64,000 nucleotides of DNA, taken from Mariniflexile sp044335535 (GTDB lineage: Bacteria > Bacteroidota > Bacteroidia > Flavobacteriales > Flavobacteriaceae). How positions within the stretch are numbered: position 1 is the stretch's first letter; each line of letters starts with the position of its first letter. Location: positions 62,001-126,000 of the forward strand of contig NZ_JBIQVZ010000005.1 in NCBI RefSeq assembly GCF_044335535.1, read 5' to 3'. Both the position numbers and the translations under genes were made by a program. This document shows positions 37,608 through 46,575 of the stretch, piece after piece. The notes under the pieces are model-generated. The model saw only the letters and a list, made by a program, of their open reading frames with translations, had not been told where the DNA came from and made no database searches.

Positions 37608-38654
37608 TTAAACAGAGTTACGTTTTATATATTCAAAAACATTTTTAACTTTTTCCTTTTTATTATTTAAAACCAAATAGGCAGCCGTTTCTCCCATCGC
37701 TTTGAAATGGGTACTTACTACATTTATACCTAAAAGGTCTTTTAAAGGTGTGTCATTATAAGAGATAATGCCTATGTCTTTTCCTAGTTTTAGGTTTTTG
37801 GCACGTACCTGTCTTACTAAATTAACCAAATCGTTTTCTTCTATAATGATATAGGTATCCTTGCTATCTAAATCCATATCATCATAAATTTCGTTTAAAA
37901 TTTCAAAATCGAAGTTGTATTTTGAACAAAATTTTCTAAAACCATGAACAATTCTAAGTGGATAAGGATAAACAGATTTTAGAGGGTATACTAAAACTAA
38001 TTTGTCATATTTTTTAAGCTTTTTTAAGCCTTTTTTTAGAGCATCATAAATATCTTCTTGAAAATCTTGATATACCGCACCATAATTTCCCTTAATTTCT
38101 AGGTTGTTGTTATCTATAATTATTAATTTATCTTTCGGGACTTTTTCGATCATATCTTTTGCCATATTGGTAATACTTGTATGATTCAAATCATCTGTTT
38201 TGAAATGGGGCATAATCACGTAATAATCATAAGCTCCAAGACTTTTTTCTAAAGTTCTGGCAAAAAGGGATTCTTCGCAGTGATAAACAGATAGGGTTAC
38301 ATGGCCATTTATACCTATGCTGTTAACAAACGAATTATAAATCATCATTTTATAAGAACTAAGCTTATTTATCATAAAGAAGATTTGAATTTTAGAAATC
38401 AAATCGGTTTTAGCAGTGTAATACCCTTTTCCTTTAACAGAAATAATGACTTTTTGCTCTTTAAGTTGTTTGTATGCTTTTTCAACAGTATCTCTAGAAA
38501 GGTAACAAGATTCGCTTAACTCATTTATAGAAGGTATTTTTTCTCCAATTTTTAATTTTCCCTTTGAAATATCGTTAATTATTGAATCTACAATTTGCTT
38601 GTACTTTGGAACACGAGAAGATTCATTAATTTTTATATCTATTAATTGGGACAT
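37608..38654 (-). CDS. GntR-family regulator with LacI-like sugar-binding domain
   Basis: 348 residues. The N-terminal winged helix (YKQIVDSIINDISKGKLKIGEKIPSINELSESCYLSRDTVEKAYKQL) is a GntR DNA-binding domain. From about 85 on it is a periplasmic-binding-protein-like effector domain ending in a LacI-type VVSTHFKAMGETAAYLVL. This arrangement resembles sugar-sensing regulators such as B. subtilis AraR. A TAATTTTG -7 box lies at 38701-38708 on the minus strand. Divergent from a GH28 gene, so it probably controls pectin or rhamnose genes; its ligand is unknown. Confidence 0.9.
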   Translation of the reverse strand: MSQLIDIKINESSRVPKYKQIVDSIINDISKGKLKIGEKIPSINELSESCYLSRDTVEKAYKQLKEQKVIISVKGKGYYTAKTDLISKIQIFFMINKLSSYKMMIYNSFVNSIGINGHVTLSVYHCEESLFARTLEKSLGAYDYYVIMPHFKTDDLNHTSITNMAKDMIEKVPKDKLIIIDNNNLEIKGNYGAVYQDFQEDIYDALKKGLKKLKKYDKLVLVYPLKSVYPYPLRIVHGFRKFCSKYNFDFEILNEIYDDMDLDSKDTYIIIEENDLVNLVRQVRAKNLKLGKDIGIISYNDTPLKDLLGINVVSTHFKAMGETAAYLVLNNKKEKVKNVFEYIKRNSV

Positions 38655-38700
38655 AAACCGAGACCGTTTTGTTGATTGTGTATTTAAAAAGTGAACTTAG

Positions 38701-38708
38701 CAAAATTA
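38701..38708 (-). promoter_or_regulatory. -7 box of the GntR-type gene
   Basis: On the minus strand this reads TAATTTTG, a perfect TAnnTTTG, 46 bp before the start codon. No clear TTG lies at the usual spacing. Confidence 0.45.
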
Positions 38709-38782
38709 ACATAAAATTGTTACCGTAAACAGTATTCCAATCAATATTTTTAGATAGTTGCTAAGTTCTTACTTGTAAAACC

Positions 38783-38828
38783 TCATGTATGTACAGGATA
38801 CGTTCTTTTTTTCATTATCATAAATTTA
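38783..38828 (+). promoter_or_regulatory. Pectin-regulon promoter (ACAGGAT element) of the GH28-DUF4861-GH2 unit
   Basis: ACAGGATACG begins at 38793 and TAAATTTA (one mismatch to TAnnTTTG) at 38821, 28 bp later. The distal half TCATGTATGT is degenerate. It lies about 115 bp before the GH28 start. Confidence 0.65.
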
Positions 38829-38943
38829 CCTTTTATTATCATAAATTTATATATGAAACACTCATGAGAATTGCATTCACACACACGAGGATGATTGTTA
38901 AGGGTGTTGCATATGACAATTAAAAACCAATAAAAATAAACAG

Positions 38944-40425
38944 ATGAAAAGAGTCAAATGGTTTTCTGTTCTAATAATCGTTTTTTCAATGCTGTCGTGC
39001 AAACAATATGTGACGACCGATGAAAATAAAACAACATCAAATAATGCGTTTAAGCCAGATTGGGTAGATAAGGTAGGAGCAAACACATTTAGTGTTAGCA
39101 ATAAAACCTATTTCGCAAACGATTTTGGGGCCATTAACGATGGTGAAACATTAAATACAGGGGCCATTCAAAAAACCATTGATGCCTGTGCAAAAAATGG
39201 TGGCGGTATAGTGACGTTTAAACCAGGAGACTATCTAACGGGTTCTGTTTTTATAAAAGAGGGGATTAAATTTTTAGTGCCAAAAGATGTAAAGATTAAA
39301 GGAAGTGAAAACATTAAAGACTATAAAGAAATTGATACCCGTGTAGCAGGTATTGAAATGGTATGGCCTGCAGCCTTAATAAATATTATTGACCAAAAAA
39401 ATGTGATTATTGAAGGAGAAGGTATTATTGATGGACAAGGTAAAGTGTTTTGGGATTATTATTGGGATTTAAGAAGAAATGATTACGAGCCCAGAGGCTT
39501 ACGTTGGATAGTAGATTATGATGCCAAACGCCCACGAACTATTTTGGTTTCCAATTCAAAAAATGTTTTTGTTAAAGATTTAAATGTACAACGTGCTGGT
39601 TTCTGGACGGTTCAAATACTGTATTCAGAATATATCACAGTTGATGGTTTAAAAATCAAGAATAATATTGGCGGCCACGGACCAAGTACCGATGGCATAG
39701 ATATCGATTCGTCCAAATGGATTCTGGTGCAAAATTGTGACATAGATTGTAACGACGATAATTTTTGCTTGAAAGCAGGCAGGGATTGGGACGGGCAACG
39801 GGTTAACAAACCAACCGAATATGTGGTGATAAAAGACTGTATAGCAAGGCAAGGTGCAGGGCTGTTTACTTTGGGAAGTGAAACATCGGGAAGTATTCGT
39901 CATGTTTATGTGTCCAACATTCAAGGTTTAGGCACTAAAAACGGATTGAATATTAAATCGGCAACCAATAGAGGAGGTACGGTTGAAGATATTTATATGG
40001 AAAACATTACCATGGAAAAGGTGGGTACTTTTATGCAAGTAGGGATGAACTGGAATCCTAATTACAGTTACTCAAAACTACCCGAAGAATTTAATAAAGA
40101 TTCCATTCCAGAACATTGGAAAAAAATGCTTCAAAAGGTGGAACCGGAATCAAAAGGAATTCCAACATTTAGAAATATCAGCCTTAACAATATTCATATA
40201 AAAGGCGCTGAAACTGCTATCAATGTTAGCGGAATAGAGCATTCCATAATTAGCAATATTACATTAAATAATGTGTGTATTGAAGCAGAAAAAGCAGGAC
40301 AAATAAGTTATAGTGCCCATTGGAAACTTAATAATGTAAAAATATCTGCAAAAGATGGTTCTAAAGTATCTTTAGAGAACACAACTGGAATTGATTTTCC
40401 AGAATCGATACATCAATCAGAATAA
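38944..40425 (+). CDS. GH28 polygalacturonase-type hydrolase, lipoprotein
   Basis: 493 residues. Lipobox MLSC (Cys19). GH28 beta-helix features are FGAINDGETLNTGAIQKTIDAC, GPSTDGIDIDSS, DCNDDNFCLKAGRD (Asp pair) and GAGLFTLGSETSGSIRHV. It is distinct from the GH28 at 26182-27558, suggesting a different cleavage site (for example rhamnogalacturonan versus galacturonan). First gene of a plus unit leading to DUF4861 and GH2. Confidence 0.92.
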   Translation: MKRVKWFSVLIIVFSMLSCKQYVTTDENKTTSNNAFKPDWVDKVGANTFSVSNKTYFANDFGAINDGETLNTGAIQKTIDACAKNGGGIVTFKPGDYLTGSVFIKEGIKFLVPKDVKIKGSENIKDYKEIDTRVAGIEMVWPAALINIIDQKNVIIEGEGIIDGQGKVFWDYYWDLRRNDYEPRGLRWIVDYDAKRPRTILVSNSKNVFVKDLNVQRAGFWTVQILYSEYITVDGLKIKNNIGGHGPSTDGIDIDSSKWILVQNCDIDCNDDNFCLKAGRDWDGQRVNKPTEYVVIKDCIARQGAGLFTLGSETSGSIRHVYVSNIQGLGTKNGLNIKSATNRGGTVEDIYMENITMEKVGTFMQVGMNWNPNYSYSKLPEEFNKDSIPEHWKKMLQKVEPESKGIPTFRNISLNNIHIKGAETAINVSGIEHSIISNITLNNVCIEAEKAGQISYSAHWKLNNVKISAKDGSKVSLENTTGIDFPESIHQSE

Positions 40426-40451
40426 TAATTGGTCAACACATTAAAGTAAAA

Positions 40452-41747
40452 ATGATAACAAAACTAATAAATAGAAGCTTAGCCATAATAATTGTTGCGG
40501 GATTCTTAGCATCATGCAAAACGGAAAAACAAGAGCAAACAACTATAGTATTAACAAACAGTTCTGATATAAAGTTAACAGATAAAGCTGTTTCAATAAA
40601 AAGAAACCAACTCAAAATTACAGATAGTAATGATATATATCCTTTACTAATTTCGGGAACAGATACCATTCCATCTCAATTGAATGATACTGATGGTGAT
40701 GGTCATTGGGACGAGCTATTTTTTGTTGCTAATTTTTCTTCAGATGAAAAGAAAACAATGCAACTAAAATGGGTTAGTGCACAACCTAATTATGAGGTTA
40801 GAACTAGCGTCCGTTTTGGAAAACGCTCAGCTATTGATAGCCCTGTAAAACCAGCAACTGAGGAGGTTTTGACTTCGAATGAATTGCCAAAAAGTTTGGG
40901 CTATCAACGCTATCAAACCGATGGGCCTTCGTGGGAAAACGATAAAGTAGGCTTTAGGCATTATTTAGACGGCAGAAATGCCAAAGATCTTTTTGGTAAA
41001 AAAATAAGTGACATATCTCCCGAAACAGTTGGTATAAACTCAAAAGGAGAAGTAGAAGACAATTACCATGTGATGGAACCTTGGGGACGCGATGTTTTAG
41101 CTGTTGGGAATTCGGTGGGATTAGGTGGATATGCATTAATCACCAATAGTGAGTTAATGCGTTTGGGCGTTACAGTTAACGATTCTATTAATAATATTGA
41201 AAAAACCACATTTAAAATAGAAGCCGAAGGTGCTGTAAAATCGGTTTTAACTTATCATTATGAAAACTGGAAACCAAACAATGATAGAACTTATGCTGTT
41301 GAAGAAAAAACAACCATTTGGCCTGGGATGTATGGCTATAAAAATACGGTGGTGGTTTCAGGACTTCAAGGTGATGAAAATTTAGCAGTAGGCTTAGTAA
41401 ACATTCATAACGACAACCCATTATCTGTTATTGATGTGAACGAACAGTTTATTGTGCTATACACTCACGACAAACAAACTTATGACAAAGGTTGGTGGCT
41501 TGGTATGGCATTAATCCTTCCAAAAGATAGCTATATGGGTTACACCGAAGCACCAAAGACAGGAAACTTGACCAACACCTTTTTAGCGAAGCTTAAAATT
41601 ACTGACAACGAACCAATAAGTTATTATGCTGTTGGTTGTTGGGAGCTTAGTGACGCTAATTTTATAGATAAAGCTTATTTTGAAAGGTATTTAAAACAAT
41701 TAACGAATCAATTATCTGCAGAAATAAAAATTGAAATAGTAAACTAA
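40452..41747 (+). CDS. DUF4861 family lipoprotein
   Basis: 431 residues with lipobox FLASC (Cys22). It matches the DUF4861 family: an N-terminal beta domain (LTDKAVSIKRNQLKI), then GPSWENDKVGFRHYLDGRNAKDLFGKK, YHVMEPWGRDVLAVGNSVGLGGYAL and KTTIWPGMYGYKNTVVVSGL. DUF4861 proteins are common in pectin and ulvan loci, but I know of no firm activity. Its 27-bp spacing after GH28 indicates co-transcription. A glycan-binding or lyase role would be speculation. Confidence 0.8.
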   Translation: MITKLINRSLAIIIVAGFLASCKTEKQEQTTIVLTNSSDIKLTDKAVSIKRNQLKITDSNDIYPLLISGTDTIPSQLNDTDGDGHWDELFFVANFSSDEKKTMQLKWVSAQPNYEVRTSVRFGKRSAIDSPVKPATEEVLTSNELPKSLGYQRYQTDGPSWENDKVGFRHYLDGRNAKDLFGKKISDISPETVGINSKGEVEDNYHVMEPWGRDVLAVGNSVGLGGYALITNSELMRLGVTVNDSINNIEKTTFKIEAEGAVKSVLTYHYENWKPNNDRTYAVEEKTTIWPGMYGYKNTVVVSGLQGDENLAVGLVNIHNDNPLSVIDVNEQFIVLYTHDKQTYDKGWWLGMALILPKDSYMGYTEAPKTGNLTNTFLAKLKITDNEPISYYAVGCWELSDANFIDKAYFERYLKQLTNQLSAEIKIEIVN

Positions 41748-41764
41748 ACCGGTTAAGGCATTAA

Positions 41765-42723
41765 ATGAATTTATTGAAGCATTTTATAAAACCTACTGGT
41801 CTATTTTTTTTATTGGATATTCCTGATGTTTCTGTCACTTTTGCGGAAAAAGAAAACCGGAATTATAATGTGTTATATACCATTGGCTATGTAAATGGCA
41901 AAACAGTTGCTAAAGATTACATTGTTCTAAACAACTTGCCAAAAGCATCAAATTTTGATGAGATTAGTATCGGATTCAAAAGATATTCTAAAATCAGAAG
42001 CTAATTTTAACTATGTATATCGAGTTAATAGTGGTTGTGACGATTATTTACGTTTTCCAAATGCACTTAAAACAAATGTTTCTGGCTCGTTTATATCCAA
42101 AGAGAATGCCCATGCTTATACATTGCTTCATGGTGAAGCTTACCAATTAGCATCATGGTTAGAGGATTATGAAAAAATAGCCGATACTGCCCAAAATTCA
42201 AAAGGCATATCATTCTATGTGTTTCGAAAGGAAGTAAAAAAAGGATAAAAAGTGCTTTTTTGGAAATCAAAATAAAGACACTATGTATTCTATAGTGGTG
42301 GTTCCAACCTATTCTATGGAAAGACAAGATACCCGGACTATTTTAAAATTAGAAGCCGAAGACGCTAAAATTACTGGGACTGGCGTAGAAAAAGCATTTT
42401 TTAAGAAAAGTGATTATATAGAGTTTACCGAAAATTCCAAAAACAGTATTACTTTTACAGTAAATCCTGGTGTGGCAAATATTTATTTGCTGCGTTACCG
42501 ATTTATGAATATGAATGATTACCCAGTAAAAGTAAAACTCAAAATTGAAGATGCTAATGGTATTTTACTTAGAAATGATGATATTGAGTTTCCAGTTGCC
42601 GATGAAAAGTGGAAAATTTTAAACACCACTTCGGGAGGCTATATCAATGTGGGGACTTATAAAATTCAAATTGAATCGGATAACATGAAAGGATTGCGAT
42701 TAGAATCATTTGAATTTCAATAA
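41765..42723 (+). pseudogene. Twice-frameshifted C-terminal remnant of a GH2-like protein
   Basis: Three consecutive frames together make one protein-like sequence of about 315 residues. Frame 1 is DIPDVSVTFAEKENRNYNVLY...VLNNLPKAS (to about 41965). Frame 2 is DSKDILKSEANFNYVYRVNSG...ISFYVFRKEVK (to about 42240). Frame 3 is FFGNQNKDTMYSIVVVPTY, then a beta-sandwich ending at 42723 (KLEAEDAKITGTG...LRLESFEFQ). No catalytic region remains, and the frame breaks fit two small deletions. It lies between DUF4861 and an intact GH2. The family is uncertain (C-terminal domains of large GH2-like enzymes). Confidence 0.7.
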
Positions 42724-42731
42724 ACATAAAA

Positions 42732-45161
42732 ATGACAGAGTTATTAAAACGTTTTGCCTTATTAAGTACGGTATTTTGCTTACTTGTTGCCTGCAGTTTC
42801 GAAGAAAAAGATATTCGAATTGTTGAAGATTTTAATTTCGATTGGAGTTTTAAATTAGGAAACCATCCTGAAGCTACAAAGTTGGAATTTCAAGGCTCCG
42901 ATTGGAGAAAACTAAATTTACCTCACGATTGGAGTATTGAAGGCGAGTTTAGTGAGGAACATCCAACCAAACCCGAAGGAGGCGCTTTACCAGCAGGAAT
43001 AGGATGGTATCGAAAAACATTTACCATTCCTGAAGCATGGGTAAACAAATCGGTTTCTATCGAATTTGATGGCGTCTACAGAAACAGTGAAGTTTGGATT
43101 AACGGACATTATTTAGGGAAGCACCCCAACGGATATATATCGTTTGCTTACAATTTAACGGATTATTTAAATTTTGGTGAGCAAACCAATGTTATTGCTG
43201 TTAAAGTAGATAATTCGTTACAACCAAATTCCAGATGGTACACAGGTTCAGGTATATACAGAAACGTACGATTGGTTGCTGCCGAAGAATTACATGTTGC
43301 CCATTGGGGGACTTATATTACAACCCCAAAAATTACAGAAGAAAAAGCGTTGGTTAATTATGAAGTGACTATCCAAAACGATTCAAGATTAATTAAAAAG
43401 TTTAAATTGGAAACGAAGGTTTATGATGCCAATGATAGAGAGGTAGGAAAAACAACAACCTTAGAAAAACTTTATCCAAATAAATCATTAGTTAAAGTAT
43501 CTGATATAGAAGTTTTAAATCCGAAACTTTGGAGTTTGGAAGACCCGTATATGTACCGCATTGTAACCAGAATTTATGAAGATTCTGAATTGGTAGACAA
43601 TTATAGCACACCTCTTGGTATTCGCTATTTTAATTTTGATGCTGAAAAAGGCTTTTCGCTTAATGGCGTACCAACAAAAATTTTAGGTGTTTGTTTGCAT
43701 CATGATAATGGTGCTTTGGGAGCTGTTGCCAACAAATACGCTATTGAAAGAAAGTTGAATATTCTAAAAGATATGGGGGTTAATGCCATACGCACAGCGC
43801 ATAATCCACCGTCTTTAGAATTATTGGAATTATGCGACCAAATGGGTTTTATAGTTCAAGATGAAGCTTTTGATGTTTGGAAAAAGAAAAAAGTGAAGTT
43901 CGATTATAGCATGGATTGGGATAAATGGCATAAAAAGGATTTAGAAGATTTAATAAAACGCGATAGAAACCATCCATCGGTAATGATGTGGAGTATTGGT
44001 AATGAAATTCGAGAACAATTTGATAAAACGGGCATTACAATCACCAAAGAACTGGTTGATATTGTTAAAAGTTTAGATGCTACACGACCGGTAACCTGTG
44101 CCTTAACCGAAAATGAGCCAAATAAAAACTTTATATACAAATCAGGAGCACTCGATTTATTAGGCTTTAATTATAAACATGAAACTTATCAAGATTTCCC
44201 TATAAGATTTAAAGGTGAAAAAATACTTGCTTCCGAAAGCATGTCGGCGTTAGCAACCAGAGGGCATTACAGTATGCCTTCCGATAGTATACAAAGATGG
44301 CCGCCAGCACATAATATGCCGTTTGATGGGAATGACGATTTTACGGTTTCTGCTTTCGATCAAGTATCTGCCTATTGGGGGTCTACTCATGAAGAGACAT
44401 GGAAAACTATTAAGAAATTAGATTTTATTGCTGGGTTATTTGTTTGGACGGGCTTCGATTATTTAGGTGAACCTATTCCGTATCCATACCCAGCACGAAG
44501 TTCGTATTTCGGTATTGTTGATTTAGCAGGCTTCCCAAAAGATGTGTACTATATGTACCAAAGCGAGTGGACAAATAAACCCGTTTTACATCTGTTTCCA
44601 CATTGGAATTGGGAAGAAGGTCAAGAGGTAGACATTTGGGTATATTATAATAATGCCGATGAGGTAGAACTGTTTTTAAACGGTGAATCATTGGGTGCTA
44701 AATCAAAACAAGATGACGATTTACACCTGTGTTGGCAGGTTAATTTTCAACCAGGAATCTTAAAAGCTGTTTCTAGAAAAAATGGGGAAGTGGTTTTGGA
44801 AAAAGAGATCCACACAGCAGGTGAAGCTTCTAAAATTGAACTGATTCCTGACAAAGAACAAGTTAAAAGTGACCACTACGATTTAGTATATATAACCGTA
44901 AATATTTTAGATTCTGAAGGACATTTTGTTCCAAAGGCAGATAGCTTAATTCATTTTGAAGTTGAAGGAGGTGGTAAAATTGTTGGCGTAGATAATGGCT
45001 ATCAAGCTAATTTATCTTCATTTAAAGCCAAAGAAATAAAAGCGTTTAACGGTAAATGTTTGGTTATTATTCAATCTAACGGTAAATCCGAGAATATAAC
45101 ATTAAAAGCTACGAGTGCCAACGGATTACGGGCTGGTGAAATTCAAATAAATGTAGATTAA
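42732..45161 (+). CDS. GH2 beta-galactosidase-type glycosidase, lipoprotein
   Basis: 809 residues. Lipobox LVAC (Cys21). Jelly roll (VSIEFDGVYRNSEVWINGHYLGKHPNG), Ig-like domain, and TIM barrel with acid/base Glu in WSIGNEIREQ and nucleophile Glu in ILASESMSA. A DUF4982-type domain (ADEVELFLNGESLGAKSKQ) and a final Ig-like domain (LIHFEVEGGGKIVGVDNG) complete it. Its C-terminal domains resemble the GH2 part of the chimera at 18471-20561. Likely acts on pectic galactan or related side chains; the exact sugar is inferred. It starts 8 bp after the remnant. Confidence 0.9.
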   Translation: MTELLKRFALLSTVFCLLVACSFEEKDIRIVEDFNFDWSFKLGNHPEATKLEFQGSDWRKLNLPHDWSIEGEFSEEHPTKPEGGALPAGIGWYRKTFTIPEAWVNKSVSIEFDGVYRNSEVWINGHYLGKHPNGYISFAYNLTDYLNFGEQTNVIAVKVDNSLQPNSRWYTGSGIYRNVRLVAAEELHVAHWGTYITTPKITEEKALVNYEVTIQNDSRLIKKFKLETKVYDANDREVGKTTTLEKLYPNKSLVKVSDIEVLNPKLWSLEDPYMYRIVTRIYEDSELVDNYSTPLGIRYFNFDAEKGFSLNGVPTKILGVCLHHDNGALGAVANKYAIERKLNILKDMGVNAIRTAHNPPSLELLELCDQMGFIVQDEAFDVWKKKKVKFDYSMDWDKWHKKDLEDLIKRDRNHPSVMMWSIGNEIREQFDKTGITITKELVDIVKSLDATRPVTCALTENEPNKNFIYKSGALDLLGFNYKHETYQDFPIRFKGEKILASESMSALATRGHYSMPSDSIQRWPPAHNMPFDGNDDFTVSAFDQVSAYWGSTHEETWKTIKKLDFIAGLFVWTGFDYLGEPIPYPYPARSSYFGIVDLAGFPKDVYYMYQSEWTNKPVLHLFPHWNWEEGQEVDIWVYYNNADEVELFLNGESLGAKSKQDDDLHLCWQVNFQPGILKAVSRKNGEVVLEKEIHTAGEASKIELIPDKEQVKSDHYDLVYITVNILDSEGHFVPKADSLIHFEVEGGGKIVGVDNGYQANLSSFKAKEIKAFNGKCLVIIQSNGKSENITLKATSANGLRAGEIQINVD

Positions 45162-45208
45162 GAGAAAGGTCAATAGTTAAGCTAAATAAGTTTAAGGGGT
45201 AATAATAA

Positions 45209-46078
45209 ATGAAACTTCACTTAATAGATAGAAGTACACCTAGAGATACTTCGTTTACTATTAGAGTAAATGAAGGCGCTAATTTTTTGAAAATATGGCA
45301 TTATCACCCAGAATTAGAACTTGTAGCTATTTTAAAAAGTGAAGGGACCTGTTTTGTGGGTGATGGTGTTGAAAAATTTGAAAAAGGAGATGTGTTTTTA
45401 GTAGGTAAGGACACACCTCATATGTGGTTAAATGACGAGTCCTATTTTGCCAAAGAATCAATACTTAAAGCTAAATCAATTGCCATTCATTTTAAAAAGG
45501 ACTTTTTAGGAACTCATTTTTTTGATGCACCTGAAATGATGCATCTTTCAGAGTTTTTTAATAAGGCTCGTTTTGGAATTAAATTTCTAAATGTAACTCA
45601 AAAGCAAATCGAGGAAATACAAATCTTACTTGAGCTAAAGGGATTTGAAAAAACGATTTCTTTTTTAAGAATTTTGAATAAGCTTTCCTTGTGCAAAAAT
45701 TATAAATCATTGGCAAGTCTAGGGTATATCAAATCATTTCAGATTACAAAGAATAAAACCCTCGATAAAGTTTATGCCTATATATTTAAACATTTTAAAG
45801 AAAATATTACTTTGGTAGAGGTAGCTAAAATAGCAAATATGAATGCCACAGCATTTAGCCGCTTGTTTAAAAGAGTCAATGGAAAAACATATTCGCGTTA
45901 TCTTTCCGAGATTCGTATTGGTTATGCATGTAGGTTGTTGTTAGAGCAAAAAGTTAATATATCGGAAATTTGTTATGAAGTTGGGTTTAATAATGTTTCA
46001 AACTTTAACAGACAGTTTAAAATTATTAAAAAATGTAGTCCATCTAGCTATATTAAAACACATTTAAAGAATAATTAA
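45209..46078 (+). CDS. AraC-family regulator with cupin sensor domain
   Basis: 289 residues. An N-terminal cupin (WHYHPELELVAILKSEGTCFVGDGVEKFEKGDVFLVGKDTPHMW) is followed by two C-terminal helix-turn-helix parts (about 190-285: ITLVEVAKIANMNATAFSRLFKRVNGKTYSRYL and NISEICYEVGFNNVSNFNRQFKIIKKCSPSSY). It is a ligand-responsive activator. It is the last gene of the GH28-GH2 unit and is one candidate for binding the ACAGGAT direct repeats; that link is inference only. Confidence 0.92.
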   Translation: MKLHLIDRSTPRDTSFTIRVNEGANFLKIWHYHPELELVAILKSEGTCFVGDGVEKFEKGDVFLVGKDTPHMWLNDESYFAKESILKAKSIAIHFKKDFLGTHFFDAPEMMHLSEFFNKARFGIKFLNVTQKQIEEIQILLELKGFEKTISFLRILNKLSLCKNYKSLASLGYIKSFQITKNKTLDKVYAYIFKHFKENITLVEVAKIANMNATAFSRLFKRVNGKTYSRYLSEIRIGYACRLLLEQKVNISEICYEVGFNNVSNFNRQFKIIKKCSPSSYIKTHLKNN

Positions 46079-46158
46079 TTTAATCCGTTGGGTGAAATTA
46101 AGAAAATTTAATTTATAACGAATTTTGATTATAATTTAAAGTCAATTTAATACTCAAG

Positions 46159-46217
46159 TGTCAGTCTGAGCCTGTCGAAGACACTAGAAGATACATTTCG
46201 ACAAGCTCAATGTGACA
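46159..46217. repeat. REP-like palindromic repeat, copy 2
   Basis: 59 bp. Its reverse complement matches the 26013-26072 copy along its whole length, including TTGAGCTTGT(C/T)GAAATGT and GTCTTCGACA. TGTCA/TGACA ends and partly complementary arms suggest a hairpin in RNA or single-stranded DNA. Confidence 0.6.
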
Positions 46218-46273
46218 ATTTATATAAAAATTAACTGATTATCCACTTTTAGTAATAAAATATTGAGCAGTTA

Positions 46274-46306
46274 AGACCTCACAGGTTTTCAAAACCTGTG
46301 AGGTCT
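46274..46306. terminator. Perfect 16-bp-arm hairpin (terminator or REP)
   Basis: AGACCTCACAGGTTTT and its exact reverse complement are separated by a single C. An AAAA/TTTT centre and flanking A/T allow use as a terminator for the AraC unit, but the distance (196 bp from the stop) and symmetry equally suit a dispersed repeat. Confidence 0.5.
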
Positions 46307-46575
46307 AAAAATGAAACACTTAAAAACGGTTTCGATGATGGTTTATAAATAAGCTACACATTTATGATATTAAACGGATATTCAAAAAATTAATCTTGAT
46401 AAAGCAATTACACCCAACGGGTTTAGTTTAAAAGGTTTTTATAATATTAAGTATCTTTCTTGCTTTGTTAAACTTTTTTTATTGCTTTGGGCAAAAATAG
46501 TATCATATTAAGTTGTGTTTTAGGAAGATTTTACTGTTTAAAATTTATAATATTGTCAGTTACAACCTAGTGGAT

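Larger units (their letters stand above)
46083..46422. repeat. MITE-like block with about 18-bp terminal inverted repeats
   Basis: The left end AATCCGTTGGGTGAAATT (46082-46099) matches the reverse complement of the right end (AACCCGTTGGGTGTAATT) at 16 of 18 bases. The 340-bp interior has no gene but contains a REP-like element (46159-46217) and a perfect hairpin (46274-46306). It fills most of the 497-bp gap between the AraC gene and the uxaA paralogue. No promoter element is clear in the rest (46423-46575). Confidence 0.5.

Noticed and set aside
46513..46575. Earlier in-frame start for the uxaA paralogue
   Set aside because: The 21 extra residues have no counterpart in UxaA at 12052, and the ATG at 46576 fits the family start.
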